DNA of 14,465 nucleotides. Source: SIG299 sp964541485. Lineage in GTDB: Bacteria > Bacillota > Clostridia > Lachnospirales > Lachnospiraceae. Each line of letters begins with the position of its first letter. Within the stretch, counting starts at the first letter, position 1. Location: the NCBI GenBank assembly GCA_964541485.1, contig CAZIQL010000062.1, positions 1 through 14,465 of the forward strand. The letters run 5' to 3'. Positions 1-6,424 of the stretch are shown piece after piece. The position numbers and the translations under genes are program-made. The notes under the pieces are model-generated. The model saw nothing but the letters and a program-made list of their open reading frames with translations, was not told the origin of the DNA and did not search any database.

Positions 1-915
1 TTTCAGTTTTCAACAAATTTGCCGGCACTGATTCAAATCAATGTTTTCAGTCTGATTGTGGCCGTGGTTGCGACAAACTTTATGTCAAAGGCGGTTTTTG
101 ATCCGATTGAGGAATTGCGCGAAGGAATGCAGAAGGTGGCAGACGGAGATTTTGGCGTCCGTCTGGAGAGCAATTCTCGTTCGGCGGAAATGCAGGAGGT
201 AATTGCCGGCTTTAACATGATGGCACAGGAGCTTGAATCTACGGAAATCTTGCAGACAGATTTTGTTTCCAATGTATCCCATGAATTTAAGACGCCGATT
301 AATGCGATTGAAGGGTACACCACGCTGTTACAGGGCTGTGAGGCGCTGGATGAGGAACAGCAGGAATATGTGGAAAAGATTTTATTTAATACCAATCGTC
401 TTTCCACACTGGTAAGTAATATATTGCTGTTGTCAAAGATTGAGAATCAGTCCATCCAGACGCATCAGGAGTGGTATGGTCTGGATGAACAAATCCGGGA
501 ATCCATTGTAGCGCTAGAACGTGCATGGGATGAAAAAAACATTGAAGTAGATGTTGAATTGGATGACGTGGAATATTACGGGAATGAGAACATGATGTAT
601 CATGTCTGGATAAATCTGATTGGGAATGCAATCAAATTCAGTCCGCAGGGCGGTGTAGTAAAAATACGCTTAAGAAAGACAGATGACCGAGTGCTTTTTA
701 CAGTGGAAGATGAGGGACCGGGTCTTTCGGAAGAAGCCCAGAAGCACATGTTTGATAAGTTTTATCAGGAGGACAGTTCGCATAAGCAGGAAGGCAATGG
801 ACTGGGGCTTGCGCTGGTAAAGCGAATTCTTTCGGTGGTGGAAGGAAGCGTTACCGCGGAAAACATAGAAGGCGGTGGCTGTCGGTTTACGGTGACATTA
901 CAGGCAAATAAATAA
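1..915 (+). CDS. Sensor histidine kinase, 5'-truncated by the window edge
   Basis: The reading frame is open from base 1, so this is the C-terminal 304 residues of a longer membrane sensor kinase. An ATP-dependent autokinase of this kind passes phosphate to a response regulator, whose gene is not in the window. Visible in order: one membrane helix (about residues 8-30); a HAMP linker (FDPIEELREGM, to about 80); a HisKA dimerisation domain with the phospho-acceptor His near residue 94 (SNVSHEFKTPIN); and a HATPase_c domain with N box (NLIGNAIKFS, about 205-214), G1 box (DEGPGLS, about 237) and G2 box (GNGLGLALV, about 265). All catalytic boxes are intact. The missing N terminus should hold the first membrane helix and the extracytoplasmic sensor. 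The TTG at 19 is in frame but is an artefact of the edge, not the start. The signal sensed cannot be inferred. Confidence 0.95.
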   Translation, partial: FQFSTNLPALIQINVFSLIVAVVATNFMSKAVFDPIEELREGMQKVADGDFGVRLESNSRSAEMQEVIAGFNMMAQELESTEILQTDFVSNVSHEFKTPINAIEGYTTLLQGCEALDEEQQEYVEKILFNTNRLSTLVSNILLLSKIENQSIQTHQEWYGLDEQIRESIVALERAWDEKNIEVDVELDDVEYYGNENMMYHVWINLIGNAIKFSPQGGVVKIRLRKTDDRVLFTVEDEGPGLSEEAQKHMFDKFYQEDSSHKQEGNGLGLALVKRILSVVEGSVTAENIEGGGCRFTVTLQANK

Positions 916-942
916 AGGAACAGTAAAGGGTATCGGCTTTGG

Positions 943-965
943 AAAGGAAGCAGGTACCTTTTTTT
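943..965 (+). terminator. Weak stem and T-tract after the kinase gene
   Basis: AAAGG (943-947) can pair with CCTTT (957-961) and is followed by an unbroken T run to 965, about 30 bases after the kinase stop. The stem is only 5 bp with a 9-nt loop, so termination may be partial. It would separate the kinase from the lipid-gene cluster that starts at 1055. Confidence 0.35.
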
Positions 966-1054
966 GTGCGACAAAGTTCAACAAAAATTGAGGTTTGGTT
1001 GAGCTTTGGTTGTAGTTTAAACGGTATGGTTTTAGGGGAATACGTGGAGGGAGC

Positions 1055-1546
1055 GTGAATGGAATGGGATTTTGGAATTGTGCGTGTTATATAGCGTTGA
1101 CGGGAGTGGTTTCCTTTTTTCTTGGAAGGGTAATGCCAAAAAAATGGTTTGCGGAGGACAGATTTCCGTATAAGGAATACCGGTTTGAGAAGGGCGGACG
1201 CATTTACGAAAAACTGGAAATACATAAATGGCAGAACCGTGTGCCGGATATGAGTAAGATTTTACCGTTTCTGATGCCGCCAAAAAAGCTGACGGGAGAT
1301 TATGAGGAACGTCTGCCAAGGATGATACAGGAAACCTGCGTGGCAGAGTTTATTCATGGGTTGCTTTGCTTTAGTGGTCTGGGATGTCTTTTTCTTTGGC
1401 CGGGAGCAGGTGGCGTGGTAGTGAGTTTGCTGAATGTTTTTCTTTTTAATCTGCCGTTTGTACTTATCCAGAGATACAACCGGCCAAGGTTGATAAGACT
1501 GATGCATAAATGCAGGGAGAGGAGAAGTCAGAAGTCGTGCAAGTAA
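1055..1546 (+). CDS. CrtO-like membrane acyltransferase (glycosyl-diaponeurosporenoate acyltransferase family)
   Basis: A 163-residue membrane protein. It shares the conserved layout of Staphylococcus aureus CrtO, which attaches a fatty acid to the sugar of the staphyloxanthin precursor: a central YRFEKGGRIYEKLEIHKWQ block (about residues 43-60), then MIQETCVAEFIHG (about 90-102), then NLPFVLIQRYNRPRL near the C terminus. The QRYNRPRL box is the best signature. Membrane segments lie at about residues 5-24 and in two stretches between 100 and 140. No carotenoid gene is present here. The next gene is a glycolipid glycosyltransferase, so the acceptor may be a glycosyl-diacylglycerol (inference). 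The start is uncertain: GTG 1055 lies 4 bases after GGAGG (1046-1050), and ATG 1064 lies 13 bases after it. The family match is from memory of the S. aureus protein; the substrate is unknown. Confidence 0.75.
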   Translation: MNGMGFWNCACYIALTGVVSFFLGRVMPKKWFAEDRFPYKEYRFEKGGRIYEKLEIHKWQNRVPDMSKILPFLMPPKKLTGDYEERLPRMIQETCVAEFIHGLLCFSGLGCLFLWPGAGGVVVSLLNVFLFNLPFVLIQRYNRPRLIRLMHKCRERRSQKSCK

Positions 1547-2640
1547 TGATTTTGAGCTGTAACACGGGAGAAGGACATAACTCCTGTGCAAAAGCAATGA
1601 AGGAAGTATATGATGCGCATGGGGAAGAATGCGTCATCTATGATGCGTTGCGGTTCATTTCCCCGGGAGTGTCGCGTTTTTTGGCATGGGGACATGTGTT
1701 TTTGTATCGGCATATGCCATGGTTTTTTAACTGGGGATACGGGTTTGCAGAACGGCATCCGGGTTCCTTTGAAGAAGGGACAATCTTGTACCGTCTGTTT
1801 GCAAAAGGAGCGGACCATCTGATGGAAGAAATACAGAGAGCGGGCTTTGGTGCGGTGATTTGTACACATCCGATGGCAGCACTGATACTGACAGAGGTTC
1901 AAAAAAAATATGCGTTACCGGTAAAAACCGCCTTTGTTGCAACGGATTATACGTGTAGTCCAAGTGTCAAAAACGGAAAGCTTGATTGGTATTTCATTCC
2001 CGATGAGAGTTTAAAGGCAGAGTTTTTGTGCACCAATATTCCGGAGGAGAATATGGTGGTGAGCGGAATTCCCATCCGGCAGGTATTTTACGAAAGGACA
2101 GATAAAACGGCTGCCAGAAAGGAATTGGGATTGCCGGAGACTGGAAAACATGTGGTTCTGATGTGCGGCAGTATGGGTTGCGGACCGATGGAGGAACTGG
2201 TGGGAACACTGGAGGAAGTGTTGCCGGAGGATGCGGTATTGACGGTGGTCTGCGGCAGAAACGACAAGTTGAAAAGCCGGCTGGAGCAAAGATATGGTTT
2301 TGATAAACAGATTCGCATCTGTGGGTTTGTAAAAAATGTATTCCGGTTGCTGGACAGTGCAGATTTGTATCTGACAAAGCCCGGGGGAATCAGTACCAGT
2401 GAAGCAGCAGCAAAAAATGTACCAATGGTATTAATCAATGCGGTAGCAGGATGCGAAGCATACAACCGGCAGTTTTATGTGGAACGAGGATATGCAAAAT
2501 CCGGTGCTGGCAGGAAGGAAATCAGAGAAATTTGTGAAAGTATCCTGACAGAGGAATCCGTGTATCAGGCATGGAAGCAGCATCTGATGCAGCAGGAGAA
2601 ACGGAATGCATCGATGGTAATTTATGAGACGATGAAATAA
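1537..2640 (+). CDS. MGDG synthase/UgtP-type glycosyltransferase (diacylglycerol glucosyl- or galactosyltransferase)
   Basis: A GT28-family enzyme of about 367 residues, expected to move a sugar from a UDP-sugar onto diacylglycerol at the inner membrane face to give glycolipids and lipoteichoic-acid anchors. The N-terminal half is an MGDG-synthase-type acceptor domain with the glycine/histidine loop SCNTGEGHNS (residues 7-16). The C-terminal half is the nucleotide-sugar domain with CGSMGCGPMEEL (about 210-221) and the donor loop TKPGGISTSEA (about 280-290). An in-frame ATG at 1510 has no ribosome binding site. The GTG at 1537 follows AGGAG (1520-1524) by 12 bases and gives the N terminus MQVMILSCNTGEGHNS usual for this family, so it is preferred; ATG 1546 is possible. 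The gene overlaps the stop region of the upstream acyltransferase, which suggests translational coupling. The sugar and the number of residues added cannot be read from the sequence. Confidence 0.88.
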   Translation: MQVMILSCNTGEGHNSCAKAMKEVYDAHGEECVIYDALRFISPGVSRFLAWGHVFLYRHMPWFFNWGYGFAERHPGSFEEGTILYRLFAKGADHLMEEIQRAGFGAVICTHPMAALILTEVQKKYALPVKTAFVATDYTCSPSVKNGKLDWYFIPDESLKAEFLCTNIPEENMVVSGIPIRQVFYERTDKTAARKELGLPETGKHVVLMCGSMGCGPMEELVGTLEEVLPEDAVLTVVCGRNDKLKSRLEQRYGFDKQIRICGFVKNVFRLLDSADLYLTKPGGISTSEAAAKNVPMVLINAVAGCEAYNRQFYVERGYAKSGAGRKEIREICESILTEESVYQAWKQHLMQQEKRNASMVIYETMK

Positions 2641-2656
2641 AAATGAGGGGATAGAT

Positions 2657-3430
2657 ATGGTGATTCTGAGGCTGATTGGTATTCTGCTTATGGTTGCCGT
2701 AGGTTATGTCTTGTTTTTAACCTGCTGCAGTCTGCTGGTGGATGGAAAAAAAGAATATGAAAACCATAGCCGGTTTTATCGCGCTTTGCTGAACGGAGCA
2801 ACGCGAATTGGTTTAAAAATCATGCGTATCCGGGTTCATGTGACAGGGTTGGAGCAGCTTCCGAAGGAGACAACAAAATTTTTGATTGTCAGCAATCACC
2901 GGTCAAAGTTTGATCCGATTGTGACCTGGCAGGTGATGAAACAGTGGAAGCCGGCATTTGTATCGAAGAAAGAGAATTTTCAGATTCCAATCTTTGGACG
3001 GATGATTCGGAAATGCTGTTTTATGGCAATTGACCGGGAAAATCCGCGGAATGCGATAAAAACCATTGAGAAAGCAGCGGCACTGCTCGATAAAGGGGAG
3101 GTTTCCATTGGGATTTATCCGGAAGGAACCCGTAGCAAGAGCAGAGAATTGCTTCCTTTTCACAACGGTGTGTTTAAGATTGCAAAGAAGGCAAAGGCGC
3201 CGATTGTGGTAATGACGATAGAAGGAACAGAGAAGATTTCCGGAAATTACCCGTTCCGGCATTCGGATGTCTATGTAAGAGTGCTGGAAGTATTGCCTGA
3301 GGAGAGCGTTACAAAGCAGAGGACGGACGAACTGGGAGAGTATGTATGGAAGCTTATGAGGGAACAACTGGACAGAGAGGAAAATGGAAATGAAGAAACC
3401 GGTTGTGGATTATCGGAGATTACGTGTTGA
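2657..3430 (+). CDS. plsC: 1-acyl-sn-glycerol-3-phosphate acyltransferase (PlsC family)
   Basis: A 257-residue membrane acyltransferase, expected to convert lysophosphatidic acid to phosphatidic acid, the precursor of phospholipids and diacylglycerol. An N-terminal membrane helix spans about residues 4-28. The family motifs follow in order: the catalytic NHRSKFD (His81 and Asp86, the HX4D motif), a block around FMAIDRENPRNA (about 122-133), the PEGTRS phosphate-binding motif (155-160), and APIVVMTIEGT (181-191). All key residues are present and the length is normal. The ATG at 2657 has GAGGGG at 2644-2649. It lies 16 bases after the glycosyltransferase and overlaps the next gene by about 40 bases, so it belongs to the same operon. 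Other acyl acceptors are possible, because PlsC homologues in glycolipid clusters are not always the housekeeping enzyme. Confidence 0.9.
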   Translation: MVILRLIGILLMVAVGYVLFLTCCSLLVDGKKEYENHSRFYRALLNGATRIGLKIMRIRVHVTGLEQLPKETTKFLIVSNHRSKFDPIVTWQVMKQWKPAFVSKKENFQIPIFGRMIRKCCFMAIDRENPRNAIKTIEKAAALLDKGEVSIGIYPEGTRSKSRELLPFHNGVFKIAKKAKAPIVVMTIEGTEKISGNYPFRHSDVYVRVLEVLPEESVTKQRTDELGEYVWKLMREQLDREENGNEETGCGLSEITC

Positions 3431-4088
3431 TAATCTGAATTCTGATGAATTTAAGCATGTAAAACTTTTATTATATTGGCCGATTTTTGGTTTGTTATTT
3501 TTATTTGTGGAACGAATTTACCAAGTGGATTCTTATTATGTGATGCATTGCAGTCTGGATGACAAGATACCTTTTTGCGAGTGGTTTTTGATTCCCTATC
3601 TGTTCTGGTTTGTATATTTAGTCGGAATGCATCTGTATACGCTTTTATACGACGTAGAGGCTTTTCGGTGCCTGATGAAATACATTATGATAACCTACTC
3701 GGCTGCAATCCTGATTTATTTGATTTTTCCGACCTGTCAGGAATTAAGACCGATGGTATTTGAACGGGAAAATGTTTTAACGGCGTTTATCCGGGGATTT
3801 TATGTGTTTGATACCAATACCAATGTCTGTCCGTCCATTCATGTGATTGGCTCACTTGCAGTGATGGAAACAGCGCTGCATGCAAAGAGCATTTCGTCAA
3901 AAAAATGGAGGATGGCATTTGTGGTAGTAGCGGTTTTGATTTGTATGTCCACGGTGTTTATGAAGCAGCATTCCGTGCTGGATGTAATAGCGGCGATGCC
4001 AATTTGCATGCTTGCACATGGAAGCTGCTTTGGGAAAAGAAAAGAAAGGAGTAATAAAAATGGCAACAGGTTATGTACTGTACAATAA
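3390..4088 (+). CDS. PAP2-family integral membrane protein (lipid phosphatase or inositol-phosphotransferase-like)
   Basis: A 232-residue protein with about five or six membrane helices. It has two of the three PAP2 catalytic motifs: CPSIHV (PSxH, His151) and STVFMKQHSVLD (nucleophilic His194 and Asp198), the latter with Thr where the usual second residue is Arg. A clear KX6RP first motif is not visible; QELRPMVFER (about 117-126) retains an RP. This arrangement resembles the Aur1/inositolphosphotransferase-like PAP2 branch, which may transfer phospho-groups rather than only hydrolyse them. In this operon a phosphatidate phosphatase supplying diacylglycerol to the glycosyltransferase fits best, but that is inference. 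ATG 3384 lies only 3 bases after GAGAGG (3375-3380); ATG 3390 has 9-base spacing and is preferred. The gene overlaps plsC upstream and the lipid-kinase gene downstream. Confidence 0.82.
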   Translation: MKKPVVDYRRLRVDNLNSDEFKHVKLLLYWPIFGLLFLFVERIYQVDSYYVMHCSLDDKIPFCEWFLIPYLFWFVYLVGMHLYTLLYDVEAFRCLMKYIMITYSAAILIYLIFPTCQELRPMVFERENVLTAFIRGFYVFDTNTNVCPSIHVIGSLAVMETALHAKSISSKKWRMAFVVVAVLICMSTVFMKQHSVLDVIAAMPICMLAHGSCFGKRKERSNKNGNRLCTVQ

Positions 4089-4917
4089 TTTGGCAGGGTG
4101 TCGGACGACAGATGATGATATCAGGGTGCTTGAGTTTGCTTTAACGGAGCCTTTGAAATTCATTGATATTACGAAAATTAAGGATTACAGGTTGTTTTTA
4201 TCCGGACTGGAGAAAGACGACTATCTGGTGATCTGCGGAGGAGACGGAACACTCAACCGCTTTGTAAACGATACGGACGGTCTGGACTTTTCTGGAGAGA
4301 TTTTGTATTATCCGAATGGCACCGGAAATGATTTTGCACATGAGCTTGGGAAAGCAAAAGAATGTACGCCGTTTCCGGTGACAAAGTATTTAAAAAATCT
4401 CCCATGCGTTACGGTGAAGGGGAAGCAGTACCGGTTTTTAAACGGTGTGGGTTACGGAATTGACGGATATTGCTGTGAAGTGGGCGATGAATTAAAGAAG
4501 ATACCAGACAAAAAGGTGAATTACACGATGATAGCAATCAAGGGATTGCTGTTCCATTTTAAACCGAGAAAAGCAAAGATAACAGTAGACGGAAAGACAA
4601 TGGTGTACGATAAGGTGTGGATTGCACCGACAATGAACGGAAAGTTTTACGGCGGTGGTATGATGCCAACACCGGATCAGGACCGGATGAACGAAGAGGG
4701 GACGCTCTCAACGATGGTATTTCATGGTTCGGGGAAATTGAAAACCCTGCTGATTTTTCCGTCCCTGTTCCGGGGAAAGCATGTGAAGTATGAAAAAAAT
4801 ATCACCATTTTAACCGGAAAGGAAATTATTGTGGAGTTTAATCGCCCGACATCGTTACAAATCGATGGAGAGACGATATTAGGAGTTACTTCCTATATGG
4901 CCTACACGGGAAGATAG
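4060..4917 (+). CDS. Diacylglycerol kinase-family lipid kinase (DagK/YegS/LCB5 type)
   Basis: A soluble lipid kinase of 285 residues, expected to phosphorylate diacylglycerol or a related lipid using ATP. The catalytic domain has the nucleotide-binding GGDGT loop (residues 60-64) and PNGTGNDFA (85-93); the normal C-terminal beta domain ends with FNRPTSLQIDGE near the C terminus. The frame opens upstream at ATG 4012, but ATG 4060 has AAAGGAG at 4045-4051 and gives the usual family N terminus, so it is chosen. It overlaps the PAP2 gene by 29 bases. As the last gene of the lipid operon it would return diacylglycerol released by the neighbours to phosphatidic acid (inference). A terminator follows within 10 bases of the stop. 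Confidence 0.9.
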   Translation: MATGYVLYNNLAGCRTTDDDIRVLEFALTEPLKFIDITKIKDYRLFLSGLEKDDYLVICGGDGTLNRFVNDTDGLDFSGEILYYPNGTGNDFAHELGKAKECTPFPVTKYLKNLPCVTVKGKQYRFLNGVGYGIDGYCCEVGDELKKIPDKKVNYTMIAIKGLLFHFKPRKAKITVDGKTMVYDKVWIAPTMNGKFYGGGMMPTPDQDRMNEEGTLSTMVFHGSGKLKTLLIFPSLFRGKHVKYEKNITILTGKEIIVEFNRPTSLQIDGETILGVTSYMAYTGR

Positions 4918-4923
4918 ATGAAG

Positions 4924-4954
4924 AAAAAGCATTGTCGACGACAGTGCTTTTTTA
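4924..4954 (+). terminator. Intrinsic terminator of the lipid operon
   Basis: AAAAGCATTGTC pairs with GACAGTGCTTTT around a GAC loop, including one T-G wobble, and runs into a T tract. It lies 7 bases after the lipid-kinase stop codon and before the next promoter, which marks the operon end. Confidence 0.88.
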
Positions 4955-4973
4955 CATTACGTTCACATTACGC

Positions 4974-5003
4974 TTGACAACCGGCACTGTACTATGATAC
5001 AGT
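4974..5003 (+). promoter_or_regulatory. Promoter of the gntR-ABC unit
   Basis: A consensus -35 box TTGACA (4974-4979) is followed after 18 bases by TACAGT (4998-5003), a usable -10 box. TATGAT (4993-4998) looks better, but its 13-base spacing is too short. The -10 lies inside an inverted repeat, as expected for a repressed promoter. The leader to the GTG start is about 90 bases and contains an A/C-rich stretch (5048-5068). Confidence 0.6.
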
Positions 5004-5032
5004 ACTAACTGTACTAAGAGTGTTAATACACT
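4986..5032. promoter_or_regulatory. Stacked inverted repeats, probable GntR operator
   Basis: Three small inverted repeats sit at and just after the promoter: ACTGTA (4986-4991) with TACAGT (4998-5003), a perfect 6-bp arm pair; AGTAC (5001-5005) with GTACT (5011-5015); and AGTGT (5019-5023) with ACACT (5028-5032). The first two share the AGTAC/GTACT core. Their position over the -10 box suggests autorepression by the downstream YtrA-type regulator (inference). Confidence 0.55.
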
Positions 5033-5099
5033 TAAATAAAAATAACGAACAAAACAAACAAAACAAACGCAGAAAATTAAGGGAGAAAGGAGGAATGGT

Positions 5100-5465
5100 G
5101 TGATTACGTTAGATTATGCGGACCGACGCCCGATTTATGAGCAGGTTGTGGAAAGGATGAAGGAGCTCATCCTTCTGGGAGTATTGGAGACAGACAGCCA
5201 GCTGCCGAGTGTGCGAGAGTTGGCCATGGACTTATCCATCAACCCGAATACGGTGCAGAGGGCCTATGCAGAACTGGAACGTCAGGGGGTCATTTACTGT
5301 GTCAAAGGACGCGGTAACTTTGTGGCAGGTGTAACAAATCTTCGGGAACAGCACAGGCAGGAGCTGGTCACACAGGTTTCGGAGCTGGTAAAAGAGGCAG
5401 TAAAGGCAGAAATTTCCGAAGAAGAATTCCTATCCTACGTAAAGGAGTTTTACAAACAGGCGTAA
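5100..5465 (+). CDS. GntR-family transcriptional regulator, YtrA subfamily
   Basis: A 121-residue DNA-binding repressor. The winged-helix domain covers residues 10-77, with the typical YEQVVERMKELI start, the recognition segment LPSVRELAMDLSINPNTVQRAY and the wing VKGRGNFVAG. Only a short helical tail of about 45 residues follows, with no ligand-binding domain. This short form defines the YtrA subfamily, whose members usually control an adjacent ABC transporter in response to cell-envelope stress. The ABC genes follow 56 bases downstream. The start is GTG 5100, seven bases after AAAGGAGG (5087-5092). An ATG at 5095 is nearer the ribosome binding site but reads only two codons before TGA. Confidence 0.93.
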   Translation: MITLDYADRRPIYEQVVERMKELILLGVLETDSQLPSVRELAMDLSINPNTVQRAYAELERQGVIYCVKGRGNFVAGVTNLREQHRQELVTQVSELVKEAVKAEISEEEFLSYVKEFYKQA

Positions 5466-5521
5466 GGGTAGGCCGGAAGGGAAATAACAACAGGAGAATT
5501 TTTTGAGAAAGGAAAGATGTT

Positions 5522-6424
5522 ATGATAGAAGCAAAAAATGTCAGCAAATCGTTTTCTGATATTTTGGCGGTAGACAACGTGTCAGTGACGATTCGGGAAG
5601 GCTCGGTATTCGGTATGATCGGAACCAATGGTGCCGGAAAGAGTACATTCCTTAGAATGCTGTCCGGTGTGCTTGCGCCGGATAGCGGAACGATTACGAT
5701 AGATGAGATGCCGGTGTTTGAGAATCCGGCAGCAAAGGGAGAATTTTTCTACATTTCGGATGACCAGTATTTCTTTGCAAATACGACACCGGGGGAACTG
5801 ATTCGTTATTACGCAGTGGTGTATCCGAAGTTTGATAAGGAGAGAGCGAAGAAGCTCCTTGCTCAGTTTGGCCTTGATGAAAAGAGAAAAGTAAATACGT
5901 TTTCTAAGGGCATGAAGAAGCAGTTATCCGTCATCTGCGGTATCTGCGCCAATACGAAGTACTTATTCTGTGATGAAACCTTTGACGGTCTGGACCCGGT
6001 GATGCGTCAGGCAGTAAAGAGCATTTTTGCGCAGGAAATCGAAGAGAGAAATATGACACCGGTGATTGCCTCCCACAATTTGCGTGAGCTGGAGGACATC
6101 TGTGACCATGTGGGTCTTTTGCATCGTGGCGGTGTATTGCTCTCGAAGGATTTAGAAGACATGAAGGTGAACATCCACAAGGTGCAGTGTGCGTTTAAGG
6201 CGGACAGCAATATTGAGGACGTTCTTGCAAATATTGATGTGGTAAAGAAGGAAATCCGCGGCTCGCTCTATACCATTACGGCAAGAGGTTCAAGCGAGGA
6301 TATCCGTAACCAGATTCAGACGGCAAATCCGATTTTCATGGAAGTGTTGCCGCTCAGTCTGGAAGAAATCTTTATCAGTGAAACGGAGGTGGCAGGCTAT
6401 GACATCAAGAAACTTATTTTTTAA
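5522..6424 (+). CDS. ABC transporter ATP-binding protein (YtrB-like)
   Basis: A 300-residue ATPase subunit that powers the permease encoded next to it. Visible motifs: Walker A GTNGAGKST (residues 34-42), Q-loop Gln near 82, signature FSKGMKKQ (127-134; SKGM in place of SGGQ is common in ABC-2 ATPases), Walker B YLFCDE (147-152) with catalytic Glu152, D-loop GLDP, and H-loop His185 (ASHNLREL). The tail of about 100 residues after the nucleotide-binding domain is typical of exporter ATPases of this type. ATG 5522 follows a GGAAAG site by a short spacing. The 3' end overlaps the permease start by 26 bases, which suggests translational coupling. The substrate is unknown; a YtrA-type regulator and a D,D-carboxypeptidase as neighbours point to envelope stress or peptide-antibiotic defence (inference). 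Confidence 0.93.
   Translation: MIEAKNVSKSFSDILAVDNVSVTIREGSVFGMIGTNGAGKSTFLRMLSGVLAPDSGTITIDEMPVFENPAAKGEFFYISDDQYFFANTTPGELIRYYAVVYPKFDKERAKKLLAQFGLDEKRKVNTFSKGMKKQLSVICGICANTKYLFCDETFDGLDPVMRQAVKSIFAQEIEERNMTPVIASHNLRELEDICDHVGLLHRGGVLLSKDLEDMKVNIHKVQCAFKADSNIEDVLANIDVVKKEIRGSLYTITARGSSEDIRNQIQTANPIFMEVLPLSLEEIFISETEVAGYDIKKLIF

Noticed and set aside
996..1030. Promoter for the lipid operon before 1055
   Set aside because: TTGAGC and TATGGT are present, but the spacing is 20 bases and no pair with good spacing was found.
4993..4998. TATGAT as the -10 box of the gntR promoter
   Set aside because: The spacing to TTGACA is 13 bases, too short; TACAGT at 18 bases is more likely.
5048..5068. 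Repetitive AACAAAACA stretch as a short repeat array
   Set aside because: It is a short A/C-rich leader of low complexity, not a CRISPR or other array.
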